From: Piscinibacter caeni
Lineage (GTDB): Bacteria; Pseudomonadota; Gammaproteobacteria; Burkholderiales; Burkholderiaceae_C
Assembly: GCA_003265685.1 (NCBI GenBank)
Contig: QJOU01000057.1
Coordinates: 1 to 59,736 of the forward strand
Direction: 5' to 3'
Length of the DNA: 59,736 nt
A model generated the notes under the pieces. It saw nothing but the letters and a program-made list of their open reading frames with translations. It ran no database searches and was not told the DNA's origin. This document shows positions 18,465 through 28,700 of this stretch, piece by piece. A program made the position numbers and the translations under genes. Position 1 is the first letter of the stretch; every line of letters starts with the position of its first letter.

Positions 18465-21305
18465 TCAGTTGCCTTGCTCGGCGCTCTTGGTGAGGCGCGG
18501 CAGTCGGCGTCGGCAGCTTGCCTGCACGCACTTGCGAACGGCATCGATGTCCAGGCCTTCTTTCTTCAGCCTCTCCAGCAAGCGGGGCGTCAGCGTCCTT
18601 TCGCTCAGCAGGCAGGAAAGCAGACGGCACCAGCGATCTTCGTCGCCGCCGCCCGGCGGCTGATGGGGGTTGTCGCCTCCGCGCCAGACCGCGGCCGTCG
18701 CCAGATGTTCGCGCGTGAACGGCGCCCCGCGCAAAGTCACCCCCTGGGCCAGGTAGCGCGCCTGGTAGATGCCGGCAGTCATGGCCTTGGTCGTCACCTC
18801 GAAGACACCCGGTTCGACCTCCGCAGTCACCAGACTCACCGCAGAGCCGCCGGGCCGGGTCAACTCGACGCGAACCGAGCCCCGCTTCGCCACGGGCAGG
18901 TCGTACTCGGTGAGCACCGCGCGCAACGCGAGATCGGCACCAGGTTCGTAGCCGCTTTGCTCCAAGCTCGCGATCATCTTCAAATTGGAGCGGGACTGCG
19001 CGACGAAGCTGTAGCGCGCGCCATGCGTGGCGACGCGCTGGAAGTTCACATCCTTGCGCTCTCGCAACTGCGCCACCAGCTTCTTGAAGTCTGGACCACC
19101 AACTTCTAGGATGGCGTGCCACAGGCCGGCGTGCTGGCCGGTGCCGATCGCCACCGGCAGGTTGAAGCGGAAGTACCGCGTCTGCGTCCCGACCTCGAAC
19201 GAGACGCCGAGTCCCGGAGCACCCGCCGGGGTGATGACGGTCCCGTCGGGCGCCTCGAGGGCGAAGTCGACCACGTTGTAGTCGGTCATCAGCAAAGGCG
19301 TGCAATCGATGTCCGCTTCATTGACCCGGAACGGAATCCGCACCTTCATGCCGGGCGCGATGTAGCCCGACGGGTCCACGATGATGTTGGTGTTGGTCAC
19401 GCCGGCGAGGATCTGCAGGAAGTACTTGCTGAGCCGGAAGTAGTCGTCGATCGATGCGCTGAGCAGCCCGGTCAGCAGCAGGTAGCCCCCGGTAGAGTTG
19501 GCCAGGGCATCGAGCGCGGCCGTGTTGACCTGCTGCTCGTTGCCCAGGCCGATGGCGAACGTGCGGTCGTCGATGGAACCGGTCACGTCCGAGATCCACA
19601 ACGGGTCGTTTTCCAGGCCATCGGTGAGGACGATGAGCGCCTTGTGCTGGTAGTCCGCTGGCGGCAGGGCGTTGAGTACCTGGCGCGCGCGGTCCACCCC
19701 ATCGCCGACCGATGTGTTGCCGGCGGGGTTCGGCGCATGGGCGTTGACGGCGGCCACGGCCGCCACCCGCCCCGGATCGAAGATGTTGTTCGAGCCGATC
19801 GGCGTCACCGCCAGGCCCGGAAAGGTAGCGTCGTTGACGGCGTACGAGTTGTGGTCGAAGCGGATCAGGCCGACGCCGTTGTCCTGCTGGATCAGCTCCA
19901 TGAATTTGCGCGCGGCATCCTGCAGCACCTCGATGCGCGTCGCGCCGGTTGTACCGGCGGCAAACGACATGCTCCACGACTGGTCGAGTGCCATCATCAC
20001 GGCGACCTTGGGCCGCACGATGGCGTTGGCCCGAAGCACGAAGGCGAACGTCTTGCCGTTCTCGGGGCACTCGAATGTCACTGCACCGTCGGGCACCGCT
20101 ACGTTTGCGGCGCCCGCGCTGTAGGCGATCCAGATGCGCGCTTCGACGAAGGCGTTCGCACCGTGGTGCACGGTGATCGATCCGGCGGCCGGCTGCAGAA
20201 CGGAGAACGGCGCCGACGGGCCCATGCCCGCCTTCACGCGCACCGTGACGTCGCCGCACCCGTAGATGCGGAAGACGGCGGCGCGTACCGTCGTCTCGCC
20301 GGAGGGCACGTCGTTGAAGTTGATGACCGCAGGGGTGCCGGCATTCAGGACCTCGACGATCGGAACGGCGGACTGGTTGGTGTCGTAGCACGGCGGAAAG
20401 ACGATGGAAGGATGCTTGTAGTCCTTCGGAACCTGCTCGTTCTCCGGAGCCGCCCAAGGCCGCGTATTGGTGCCGCCCGACCACGGCTCGATGTCGCCGT
20501 TGAGTCCCGCATCCGCGCTCTCCGAGCCGTACACCATCGCCGGGTCGAGGCGCTCCGGGTGCAGCGGATCGGTCTGCCAGCGCGCGAACAGGCGATCAAC
20601 GTTCGAGTGCAGCAGGAACACGAAGGGATCGCGGAACGAGGTGTGCTGGCTGCCCATGTTGACGAAGCCATGAGAGCGGTTGTGAGCCCTCTCCAGTCCG
20701 TCGACCGGGCTGCGCATCGAGGCATAGTCGGCGCGGCCGACGATCGCGGCGTCGTTCATCGGCGACTCGGCGCTGCTGCCCATGCCCGCAACGATGCGCG
20801 TGACCTCTCGCGGAGGATCTGCAGGGTTGTTGTTGACCGCGTCGAATGGATCGGTGCTGCGATAGTTCGCCGCTCCGGGCACGTAGTAGCCGGCCGACAG
20901 CCAGGGCTCGCCGATGGCGCCGTTCTTGTCGCCCATGAAGTCAGCGGTGAACAGGTCCAGGTTGCCCGTCATGCCACCGCCAAGGTTGGCGTTGGGGATG
21001 CTTCGGGGATCCTGCGTCCAGTCCCAATAGTGCAGTGACAGCTGCGGGTTGATCTGCCGCAGCATGGCCTCTATGCGATTCACGATCTCGCGATGCCAGG
21101 GCAGAAACTCAGGTCCACCGTGCACGTGCGTGGCCTGGTGGATCTCGTCTTGCTTGAACCACCAGGTGACGCCCCCAGGCGGAGAGTCAGTCCGGGCGCC
21201 TGGGAAGCGGCGTTGATTCAACTCGATCAGTGCGTCACGGAGCATCGCTCGCTCCGCGGGATCAACCGAGGCGATGTTGCGGCGGATGCCGTCTCCAAGT
21301 GCCAT
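18465..21305 (-). CDS. Tyrosinase fused to a von Willebrand factor A domain
   Basis: A 946-residue protein with no signal peptide. The N-terminal tyrosinase domain has CuA ligands His56/His60, His62 and His71 (THVHGGPEFLPWHRE) and CuB ligands His208, His212 (HNRSHG) and His233 (FVFLLHSNVDRLF), so the type-3 dicopper site seems complete. After a beta-rich linker, a VWA domain begins near residue 434 with an intact MIDAS Asp441-x-Ser-x-Ser445 (ALDQSWS) and runs to about 640. Further beta-sandwich-like repeats follow, and a short Cys-containing helical tail. Tyrosinases oxidise phenols to quinones. The VWA part suggests protein or surface binding. It is divergent from the multicopper oxidase fusion at 21813. 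A GGGAGA RBS precedes the ATG. Confidence 0.9.
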   Translation of the reverse strand: MALGDGIRRNIASVDPAERAMLRDALIELNQRRFPGARTDSPPGGVTWWFKQDEIHQATHVHGGPEFLPWHREIVNRIEAMLRQINPQLSLHYWDWTQDPRSIPNANLGGGMTGNLDLFTADFMGDKNGAIGEPWLSAGYYVPGAANYRSTDPFDAVNNNPADPPREVTRIVAGMGSSAESPMNDAAIVGRADYASMRSPVDGLERAHNRSHGFVNMGSQHTSFRDPFVFLLHSNVDRLFARWQTDPLHPERLDPAMVYGSESADAGLNGDIEPWSGGTNTRPWAAPENEQVPKDYKHPSIVFPPCYDTNQSAVPIVEVLNAGTPAVINFNDVPSGETTVRAAVFRIYGCGDVTVRVKAGMGPSAPFSVLQPAAGSITVHHGANAFVEARIWIAYSAGAANVAVPDGAVTFECPENGKTFAFVLRANAIVRPKVAVMMALDQSWSMSFAAGTTGATRIEVLQDAARKFMELIQQDNGVGLIRFDHNSYAVNDATFPGLAVTPIGSNNIFDPGRVAAVAAVNAHAPNPAGNTSVGDGVDRARQVLNALPPADYQHKALIVLTDGLENDPLWISDVTGSIDDRTFAIGLGNEQQVNTAALDALANSTGGYLLLTGLLSASIDDYFRLSKYFLQILAGVTNTNIIVDPSGYIAPGMKVRIPFRVNEADIDCTPLLMTDYNVVDFALEAPDGTVITPAGAPGLGVSFEVGTQTRYFRFNLPVAIGTGQHAGLWHAILEVGGPDFKKLVAQLRERKDVNFQRVATHGARYSFVAQSRSNLKMIASLEQSGYEPGADLALRAVLTEYDLPVAKRGSVRVELTRPGGSAVSLVTAEVEPGVFEVTTKAMTAGIYQARYLAQGVTLRGAPFTREHLATAAVWRGGDNPHQPPGGGDEDRWCRLLSCLLSERTLTPRLLERLKKEGLDIDAVRKCVQASCRRRLPRLTKSAEQGN

Positions 21306-21812
21306 GAGAGTCTCCCTGACCCACTGAGGGCCCTGGCCTCAGCGTCGCACGTGCCGGGCAAGTGCGTGGGCGCATGGCCATGCGTAGAGCCCGCGGCCCC
21401 GAGCCGCAAAGTGCTGCTGGGAATCGGCGCGCCCGAATACCTCAATCGATCGCTCGAGTGAGGCGCTGGTCACAAGGTAGGCGGCGGTGTGAGGGGCAAC
21501 AATCCCTATCTCCTCGACCCGTCCCCAGTCTTGTCTACTGCAGCTGATGCAGCCGCTTGCCAGGAGATGGTTGTCGGCACATCCAGACCAAGTTCTGGAG
21601 TGCCGAGTTCGCCGGGTTGGCGTCGCTGGGCACACTGTGCGCGCTCGTCGTCGGCGGCCCTGGCGTAGGTCGTCGGCCAACACCGCCACCACCCCTAAGA
21701 CAACGCCGATCTTCATCGGTTTGGGGAGGCGGCACGCCGCACCGCCGTCTAAAGTGAGTTGAGACCGGCGGCTCACGCGACCCCGTGCGAGCCGAAGTTG
21801 TGGAGACAACCC
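21306..21812. other. Divergent intergenic region, 507 nt, no gene supported
   Basis: The region separates the two giant copper enzymes and must carry both promoters. Short open frames here have no RBS, and none matches a known protein. I could not identify a MerR-type dyad or a CusR-like box in it. Confidence 0.5.
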
Positions 21813-24800
21813 ATGCGCTACGAGATCAGGGGCAAGGTCATCGACTCCTTCACCGGCGACCCGATCGGCGGCGTGCGCGTCGAGGCCTGGGATAAGGACT
21901 TCTTCTTCACGGACGATCACCTCGGTTCGGCCAGCACGCGAAGCGACGGTTCGTTCACGATAACCTTCGACGAGGCCGCGTTTCGCGATGTCTTCCTCGA
22001 CCGATGGCCGGACCTGTACTTCAAGGTCTGGTGCCGAAACGAACTGCTCGCCTCGACCGAGGACTCGGTGCTTTGGAACGTGCGCCAGCCGCAGATCGGC
22101 GTCGAGATCAAGGCGCAGCATCCGAAGCCGCCGGTGTGCGACGAGCGGCACATCTACCTGAAGATCGAGCGCATCGACCCGTACAGCCCCGTTAAGCCGC
22201 AGGACAAGGTGGTGCCGCCGGTGCAGTACGGACGCGACTGCATGCGCAACCACGGCCACGAGAACGCGCTGATCCCGCAGGCCGAGATCGACGCGCGCTC
22301 GCTCACGGCGGTCGTCTATCGGGAGTACCTCGACTCCGGCTACCTGATCCCGAAGCCCGACAAGCTGATCGCCGCCGACATCAACGAGCCCGCTTACGAC
22401 CATCGCGTGCCGGGCACGGTGATCTATACGCGGCCGTGCCAGCGGCTGAAGATCCACGTCTGGAATACCGACGACGTGTCCCACTCGCTGCATGCGCACG
22501 GCGTGCGCTACGGCATCGACTCCGACGGCTCATGGCCGTTCGGCACAGAGGCCGCGCACCACGGCGGGCGCTCCGATGCGATCTGCCCCGGCGAGACCTG
22601 GACCTACACCTTCGACGTGCCCGACAACGCGCTCGGCGCCTGGCCGTTCCACGACCATACGCACCACACCGACATGAAGATCGAGCAGGGGCTGTTCGGC
22701 GGCATCGTCGTGCTCGGCCCCTGCGACCGCCCGCCGCGGCGCTTCCGCTTCCCGTGGCGGCTGCTGCGGCCGATCTACCTCGACGTCGAGCGGCTCGAGA
22801 AGCTGCCGCTGTTGCGCGGCAAACCGCTGCCCGAGCAGTTCGAGTTCGACGAAGAGACGATCCTCGCGCTGGCGCCGACCATCCACCTGCGTCGGCTGAA
22901 GGCCGAGACGCGACAGTTGCTGAAGCAGCATCTCGAATTCCTCGAGGAGTTCGCGGTCAGGGAGTTGGCGCTGCCGCGCCGCTTCGTCGATACCGACCAC
23001 GTGCCGGTGTTTTTCCACCTGATGAGCAACCCCGCCAGCAAGCCGGTGTTCGACACCGGGGACATCGAAGAACTCGGCGGCGAGGCGGAGTTGGTGTTCG
23101 ACACCGCCGGCGACTTCGAGTACTTCTGCAGTATCCACCCGGAGATGACCGGCGTGGTGCACGTCGTGCCCGGCGGCCCCGACCCCGTGACGGTGACGAT
23201 CGTCGGCGGCCCGCCGATGGCCTTCAGCCCCGCCGAAGTGACAGTCGGCGTCGGCGGAACAGTGCGCTGGATCAACGACAGCATCTTCCACCACACCGTC
23301 ACGTCCAAGCAGGGCGCGACGATGCCCACGCACTGCATCAACGGCCGCGGCTTCGTCGGCAACACGCCGACCATCGTCGGCCGCAGCGGCCAGCGCATCC
23401 GCTGGTACGTGTTCAACCTCGACACCAGCGAGACCTGGCACAACTTCCATCCGCACGCGATGCGCTGGAAGTTCGGCGGCGAGTCGGTCGACATCCGCAG
23501 CATGGGGCCTGCCGAATCGTTCGTCGTCGAGGCCGAGATCCCGCCGGTGCTGCTGCTCACCGCGGACGAAGAGAAGGCGCAGGACCCGGCGCACCGCCCG
23601 CCCGGCGCGACGCTACGCCGCTTGAAGGGCGACTTCGTCTTCCATTGCCATGTCCATCACCACATGGCCAACGGCATGGTCGGTTTGGTGCGCGCGCGGC
23701 AGAGCATCTGGCTCACCGACGAGATGGCGCACGAGATCAGCCACCGCACCGGCCTGCCGCTCGACGACGGCAGCAACGCCTGCCCGGACGTCGATCCGCA
23801 TCCCTGCCACGGCCACGGCGGCGGGCGTTGGGAAGAGGTGGTCGGCGCGCCCGAGGTCGCGTTCATGCACTCGGTGCTGCTGCCCAACACGCAGCGCGTG
23901 CTGTACTGGGGGTACACGCGCGCCGACCAATCGCGCGTGTGGGACTACTCAACGCCGGCCGGCAGCTACCTGCTGCCGGCGAACCAGCCTGCGGACTCGC
24001 CGGGCCTGAATCCAAGCACGTCGGACATGTGGTCGGCGGAGCACACGGTGCTCGACACCGCCGCCGGCACGGTGCTGATCCACGGCGGATTTTCGCCCGA
24101 CAAGGCGTTCAACTTCGACCCGGCGGGGTTGACCTGGACACGCGTCGGCGACACCGCCGAGAACCGCTTCTATTCGACTACCCTGACGCTCGCCGACAGC
24201 ACCGCGGTCACGCTGTACGGTCCGAGCGCGAAGAATTTCGAGCGCTACACGCATGGCGTTGGGTGGGCCGCGCCGGTGGGCTTCGCGGCGTCGATGAACC
24301 ACCACCAGTTCTATCCGTGGACCTATCTGCTGCCCGACGGGCGTTTGTTCATCGCCGGACCGCACGACCCGACGCACCGGGTCGATCTGGCAGCGCCGCT
24401 GGCGCCGGAGGCATTCGCGACGATTGCCGGCAACCGAAGCACCGGCGGCGAGAAAGGCACGTCGGTGCTGTTCATCCTGCGGCCGCCGGACTACAAACCG
24501 GTGGTTTGCATCGCCGGCGGCAACCCGGCGCCGGCGCAGAGCACCGCGGAGACGATCGACCTCTCGGCCGCGGCGCCGGCGTGGACCGCGTTGCCGAACC
24601 TGAACGTGCCGCGCGCCGAGCAGTTCACGGCGACGCTGCTGCCCGATGGCCGCGTCTTCATCGCCGGCGGGGTCAGCGGCGGCCCCGACGGGGGGGGGTG
24701 CGAGATCTTCGATCCGCGCAACCCGGGCGACGGCTGGGTGATCGGCCCGCCGATGAAATACGTGCGCGCCTACCACTCGTCGTTCATCCTGCTCGCCGAC

Positions 24801-25184
24801 GGCAGCATCCTCGCCGGCGGCGACCCGCAGTCCGGCGGTGCACCGACGCCGCACGAGCGCTTCTTCCCGGGCTACTTCGACCTGCCGCGTCCAGTCATTG
24901 CCAACGCGCCCGCGACGATCAACTACGGCGCAGCCTTCGACATCGACACGCCCAACGCCGCCGACATCACCGAGGTCGTGCTGCTGCGCTCGGGCGCGGT
25001 GACGCACGGCTTCAACATGTCGCAGCGCGGGCTCGAGGTCGTCGTCAGCGCTGTCGCGGCGGACGCGCTGACGGTGGACATGCCGGCGAACGCGAACCTC
25101 GCGCCGCCCGGCTGGTACCTGCTGTTCATCCTCAACGCCAGCCGCGTGCCGTCGCTCGGGCGCTGGGTCAGGGTGACGGCGTGA
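21813..25184 (+). CDS. Transthyretin-like / multicopper oxidase / galactose-oxidase-like fusion
   Basis: A 1123-residue protein with no signal peptide. A transthyretin-like fold (residues ~1-110, GKVIDSFTGDPIGGVRVEAW) leads into a multicopper oxidase with all four copper motifs: HAHG (227), FHDHTHH (280), HNFHPH (543) and HCHVHHHMANGM (611). Between them lies an extra cupredoxin-type Cys-His-Met site (YFCSIHPEM, 439). From about 680 it continues as a kelch propeller with a DUF1929-like end. By analogy with galactose oxidase, Tyr834, Tyr987-His988 and His1065 would be copper ligands, but the residue matching the cross-linking Cys is Ser741 (DMWS). Start chosen at the ATG with GGAG 7 nt upstream. 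A nine-G run sits at 24690-24698. Likely a secreted or surface phenol/copper oxidase, but the export route is unknown. Confidence 0.88.
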   Translation: MRYEIRGKVIDSFTGDPIGGVRVEAWDKDFFFTDDHLGSASTRSDGSFTITFDEAAFRDVFLDRWPDLYFKVWCRNELLASTEDSVLWNVRQPQIGVEIKAQHPKPPVCDERHIYLKIERIDPYSPVKPQDKVVPPVQYGRDCMRNHGHENALIPQAEIDARSLTAVVYREYLDSGYLIPKPDKLIAADINEPAYDHRVPGTVIYTRPCQRLKIHVWNTDDVSHSLHAHGVRYGIDSDGSWPFGTEAAHHGGRSDAICPGETWTYTFDVPDNALGAWPFHDHTHHTDMKIEQGLFGGIVVLGPCDRPPRRFRFPWRLLRPIYLDVERLEKLPLLRGKPLPEQFEFDEETILALAPTIHLRRLKAETRQLLKQHLEFLEEFAVRELALPRRFVDTDHVPVFFHLMSNPASKPVFDTGDIEELGGEAELVFDTAGDFEYFCSIHPEMTGVVHVVPGGPDPVTVTIVGGPPMAFSPAEVTVGVGGTVRWINDSIFHHTVTSKQGATMPTHCINGRGFVGNTPTIVGRSGQRIRWYVFNLDTSETWHNFHPHAMRWKFGGESVDIRSMGPAESFVVEAEIPPVLLLTADEEKAQDPAHRPPGATLRRLKGDFVFHCHVHHHMANGMVGLVRARQSIWLTDEMAHEISHRTGLPLDDGSNACPDVDPHPCHGHGGGRWEEVVGAPEVAFMHSVLLPNTQRVLYWGYTRADQSRVWDYSTPAGSYLLPANQPADSPGLNPSTSDMWSAEHTVLDTAAGTVLIHGGFSPDKAFNFDPAGLTWTRVGDTAENRFYSTTLTLADSTAVTLYGPSAKNFERYTHGVGWAAPVGFAASMNHHQFYPWTYLLPDGRLFIAGPHDPTHRVDLAAPLAPEAFATIAGNRSTGGEKGTSVLFILRPPDYKPVVCIAGGNPAPAQSTAETIDLSAAAPAWTALPNLNVPRAEQFTATLLPDGRVFIAGGVSGGPDGGGCEIFDPRNPGDGWVIGPPMKYVRAYHSSFILLADGSILAGGDPQSGGAPTPHERFFPGYFDLPRPVIANAPATINYGAAFDIDTPNAADITEVVLLRSGAVTHGFNMSQRGLEVVVSAVAADALTVDMPANANLAPPGWYLLFILNASRVPSLGRWVRVTA

Positions 25185-25193
25185 GTGCGGTGA

Positions 25194-25218
25194 GGCCGGC
25201 GCGGTGTCGGTGCCGGCC
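25194..25218. terminator. GC-rich hairpin after the oxidase fusion gene
   Basis: The arms GGCCGGCGC (25194-25202) and GTGCCGGCC (25210-25218) pair with one mismatch around a 7-nt loop, starting 10 nt after the stop codon. There is no clear T-run. It could terminate transcription from the left and also serve the convergent DUF411 gene. Confidence 0.4.
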
Positions 25219-25284
25219 GTACCTTATCGCCACGCGGATGTCGGCCCGCTCGTGGCCACACCGTGGTCAGAAGCCCGGAGGTCG

Positions 25285-25740
25285 TCAGCCAGGATAGCTG
25301 GCAAACGTCGTAGCCTGCCCGGCGAGATCGATCAGGAGTACCTGATAAGTCTGGGACCGGCCCGGCACCGCCATGCCGGGCGCTGACGCGGGCATACCAG
25401 GCACCGACAGCCCCAAGGCCTTCGGCCGGGTTGCCAGCAGTCGCTCTATCTCTGCGGCTGGCACATGTCCTTCGATCACGTAGCCATCGGCGAGCGCCGT
25501 ATGGCAGCTGCCAAAGCGGTCGGGCATGCCCAGGCGCCGGCGTTCGACCGACGCGTTGTGCACGTCCAGCACGGCCACCTTGAATCCGGCCTCGCGAAGG
25601 TGTCCAACCCAGACCGCGCAACAGCTGCAGGTGCGGCTCTTGAACACCTGTACCTCGGGCTTCGGGGTCGCCGCCCGCGCCAAGCCTGGCAGCGACATGC
25701 CAATTGCTACCAACCTCTCTAGAAGTGCTCTGCGTCTCAT
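25285..25740 (-). CDS. DUF411 metal-binding periplasmic protein
   Basis: The 151-residue protein has an N-terminal signal-like segment (about residues 1-23). A thioredoxin-like DUF411 core carries the metal site RTCSCCAVW, followed by the conserved GMPDRFGSCHTA and GYVIEGHVPA. DUF411 proteins are common in copper and silver operons and are thought to bind the metal in the periplasm. It follows cusA by 10 nt, so it is the last gene of the cusCBA operon. The C-terminus has a Met/Pro/Gly-rich stretch (GMPASAPGMAVPG). Confidence 0.88.
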   Translation of the reverse strand: MRRRALLERLVAIGMSLPGLARAATPKPEVQVFKSRTCSCCAVWVGHLREAGFKVAVLDVHNASVERRRLGMPDRFGSCHTALADGYVIEGHVPAAEIERLLATRPKALGLSVPGMPASAPGMAVPGRSQTYQVLLIDLAGQATTFASYPG

Positions 25741-25750
25741 GGCACCGTCC

Positions 25751-28700
25751 TCACGCGGCCGCCGAAGGGCCCAAGGCTTCCTGCGCAGAAGGGACCCGCG
25801 CAGAACGCGATTCCCTCCTGAGCTGCCATTGCTTGACCAGCGCGTAGAGCGCCGGGATCACCCCGAGCGTCAGTACGGTCGATGAGATCATGCCGCCGAC
25901 CATCGGCGCGGCGATGCGGCTCATGACCTCCGAGCCGGTGCCGGTGCCCCACATGATCGGCAGCAGGCCGGCCATGATGGCCACCACCGTCATCATCTTC
26001 GGCCGCACGCGCTCAACCGCCCCCACCATCACCGCGCCGTACAGGTCGGCCGGGCCAGGCAAACGCCCTTCGGCACGGCAGCGCTCCCGCGCCTCGGCCC
26101 AGGCGTGGTCGAGGTAGATCAACATCACGACGCCGGTTTCCGCGGCGACCCCCGCCAACGCGATGAAGCCGACGGCAACGGCCACCGACAAGTTGTAGCC
26201 CAGCCACCACATCAGCCACACGCCACCGACCAGGGCGAAGGGCACCGACAGCATCACGATCAACGTCTCCGTCAACCGCTTGAAGTTCAGGTAGAGCAGC
26301 AGGAAGATCGTCAGCAAGGTCACCGGGATGACGACCTTCATCTTTTCGATGGCACGCTCCATGTACTCGAACTGGCCGCTCCAGGTGATGTAGTAGCCCG
26401 GCGGGAACTTCACCTGATCGGCCACCGCCTTGCGGGCGTCCGCGACGTACGAACCGATGTCGCGGTCACGAATATCCACGAAGATGTACGCGGACAGCAA
26501 CGCGTTCTCGGTGCGGATGCCCGGCGTGCCGCGCGCCACGCTGACTCTGGCGACCTGCCCCAGCGGCACCATCGCACCGCCCATCGTGGGCACCAGCACC
26601 TCGCGCTCGATCTGTTCCGGGTGGGTGCGCAGCTCGCGCGGGTATCGCACCGTCACGCCGAAGCGTTCACGCCCCTCGACCGTCGTCGTGACCATTTCGC
26701 CACCGAGCGCGGTCCCGATGATGTCCTGCAGTTCACCGACCGACAGGCCATAGCGCGCCAAAGCCTCGCGATTGGGTTCGATGTTCAGGTAGCTGCCCCC
26801 CGTCAGGCGCTCCGCGAAGGCCGAAGTCGTGCCGGGCACCGCCTTGACCACCGCTTCGATCTCCTTGGCGAGTTTCTCCATCTCGCCGAGATCCTTGCCG
26901 AAGACCTTGATGCCGATCGGCGTGCGAATGCCGGTGGAGAGCATGTCGATGCGTGCCTTGATCGGCATCGTCCAGGCATTCGACACGCCCGGGAACTGCA
27001 GCGCCTTGTCCATCTCGGCGATCAGCTTGCCGGTGGTCATATCCGGCCGCCACTCGTCCTGCGGCTTCAGATTGATCACGGTCTCGAACATCTCGATGGG
27101 CGCGGGGTCGGTCGCGGTATTCGCACGGCCCGCCTTGCCATAGACCGAACTGACCTCCGGGAAGCTCTTGATGATCTTGTCCTGGGTCTGCAACACCTCG
27201 GCTGCCTTGGTGATCGACATGCCAGGCAGCGAGGCCGGCATGTACAGCAGCGTGCCTTCGTTGAGCGTCGGCATGAACTCGCTGCCGAGCTTGGAGGCAG
27301 GGAAGTAGGTCAATGCCATGGCGATGACGGCCAGCGCGATGGTCAACTTCTTCCAGCGCATCACGCCGGCGATGATCGGGCGGTAGACCCAGATCATGAA
27401 GCGGTTCAGCGGGTTCTTCGCTTCCGGGATGATCTTGCCGCGGATGAACAGCATCATCAGCACGGGCACCAGCGTCACCGACAACAGAGCCGCACCGGCC
27501 ATCGAGAACGTCTTGGTGTAGGCCAGCGGCGCGAAGAGACGCCCTTCCTGCGACTCGAGCGTGAAGACCGGCAGGAACGACACGGTGATGATCAGCAGCG
27601 AGAAGAACAACGCCGGTCCGACCTCCTTGCAGGCGTCGAGCATGGCGTCGGCACGCTGCTTGACGGTGTGGACGGCCGGCAGCCGCTCGAGGTGCTTGTG
27701 CGCGTTCTCGATCATCACGATGGCCGCGTCGACCATCGCCCCGATGGCGATCGCGATGCCGCCCAGGCTCATCAAGTTGGAGTTCATGCCCAGCAACTTC
27801 ATGGCGATGAACGAGATGAGCACACCCACCGGCAGCATCAGGATGGCGACCAGCGCCGAGCGCACGTGCATCAGGAACACGACGCAGACCACGGCGACGA
27901 TCAGGCTTTCCTCGATCAGCGTGCGCTTGAGCGTGTCGATGGCCCGATGGATCAGGTCCGACCGGTCGTAGACGGCCTGGATCGACACGCCATCCGGCAG
28001 GCCCGCAGAGATCTCCGTCACCTTGGCCTTCAGGTTGTGGATCACCTCCAGCGCGTTCTGCCCGAAGCGTGACATCGCGATGCCGGAGACGACCTCGCCT
28101 TCGCCGTTCAGCTCCGACAGCCCGCGCCGCTCGTCGGGCGCCATCTCGACGCGCGCCACGTCGCGGATCAGCACCGGCGTGCCGCCCTCGCTCTTGAGCA
28201 CCAGGGTCTCGATGTCGCTCTTGCCGCGCAGATAGCCCTTGCCACGGACCATGAACTCCGTCTCGGCCATTTCGACCACGCGGCCGCCCACGTCGCGGTT
28301 GGAGTCGCGGATGACCTGAGACACCTTCATCAGCGGGATGCCGTAGCTGCGCAGCTTGAGCGGATCGACCGTGACCTGGTAGGTCTGCACGAAGCCGCCG
28401 AGCGACGCCACCTCGGCGACGCCAGGCGCCTTGGTGAGCTGGTAACGCACGTACCAGTCCTGGATGGTGCGCAGTTCGGCGAGCGTGCGGTCCTTGGCCA
28501 GCAGCACGTACTGGTACACCCAGCCGACGCCGGTTGCATCGGGCCCGAGCGAAGGCGACACACCCTTGGGCAGTCGTCCGGACGCGAAGTTCAGGTACTC
28601 CAGCACCCGGCTGCGTGCCCAGTAGATGTCGGTCCCGTCCTCGAAGATGACGTAGACGAACGAGGCCCCGAAGAACGAAAAGCCGCGCACCACCTTCGAC

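Noticed and set aside
18188..18493. A 101-codon plus-strand frame with several His residues between the DUF1173 and tyrosinase genes
   Set aside because: It has no RBS, runs through the CueR-like operator and into the tyrosinase end, and shows no family resemblance.
21557..21757. Short plus-strand frame with a hydrophobic stretch upstream of the oxidase fusion
   Set aside because: It has no convincing RBS, ends in a Pro/Arg-rich tail, and is not recognisable, so it was left as intergenic.
22436..25297. A 953-codon plus-strand frame
   Set aside because: It overlaps the oxidase fusion in a different frame, is Arg/Ala-rich, and has none of the copper motifs.
26105..28072. A 655-codon plus-strand frame opposite cusA
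   Set aside because: It is antisense to an unambiguous RND pump, and its composition (Arg/His/Gln-rich) is typical of a shadow.
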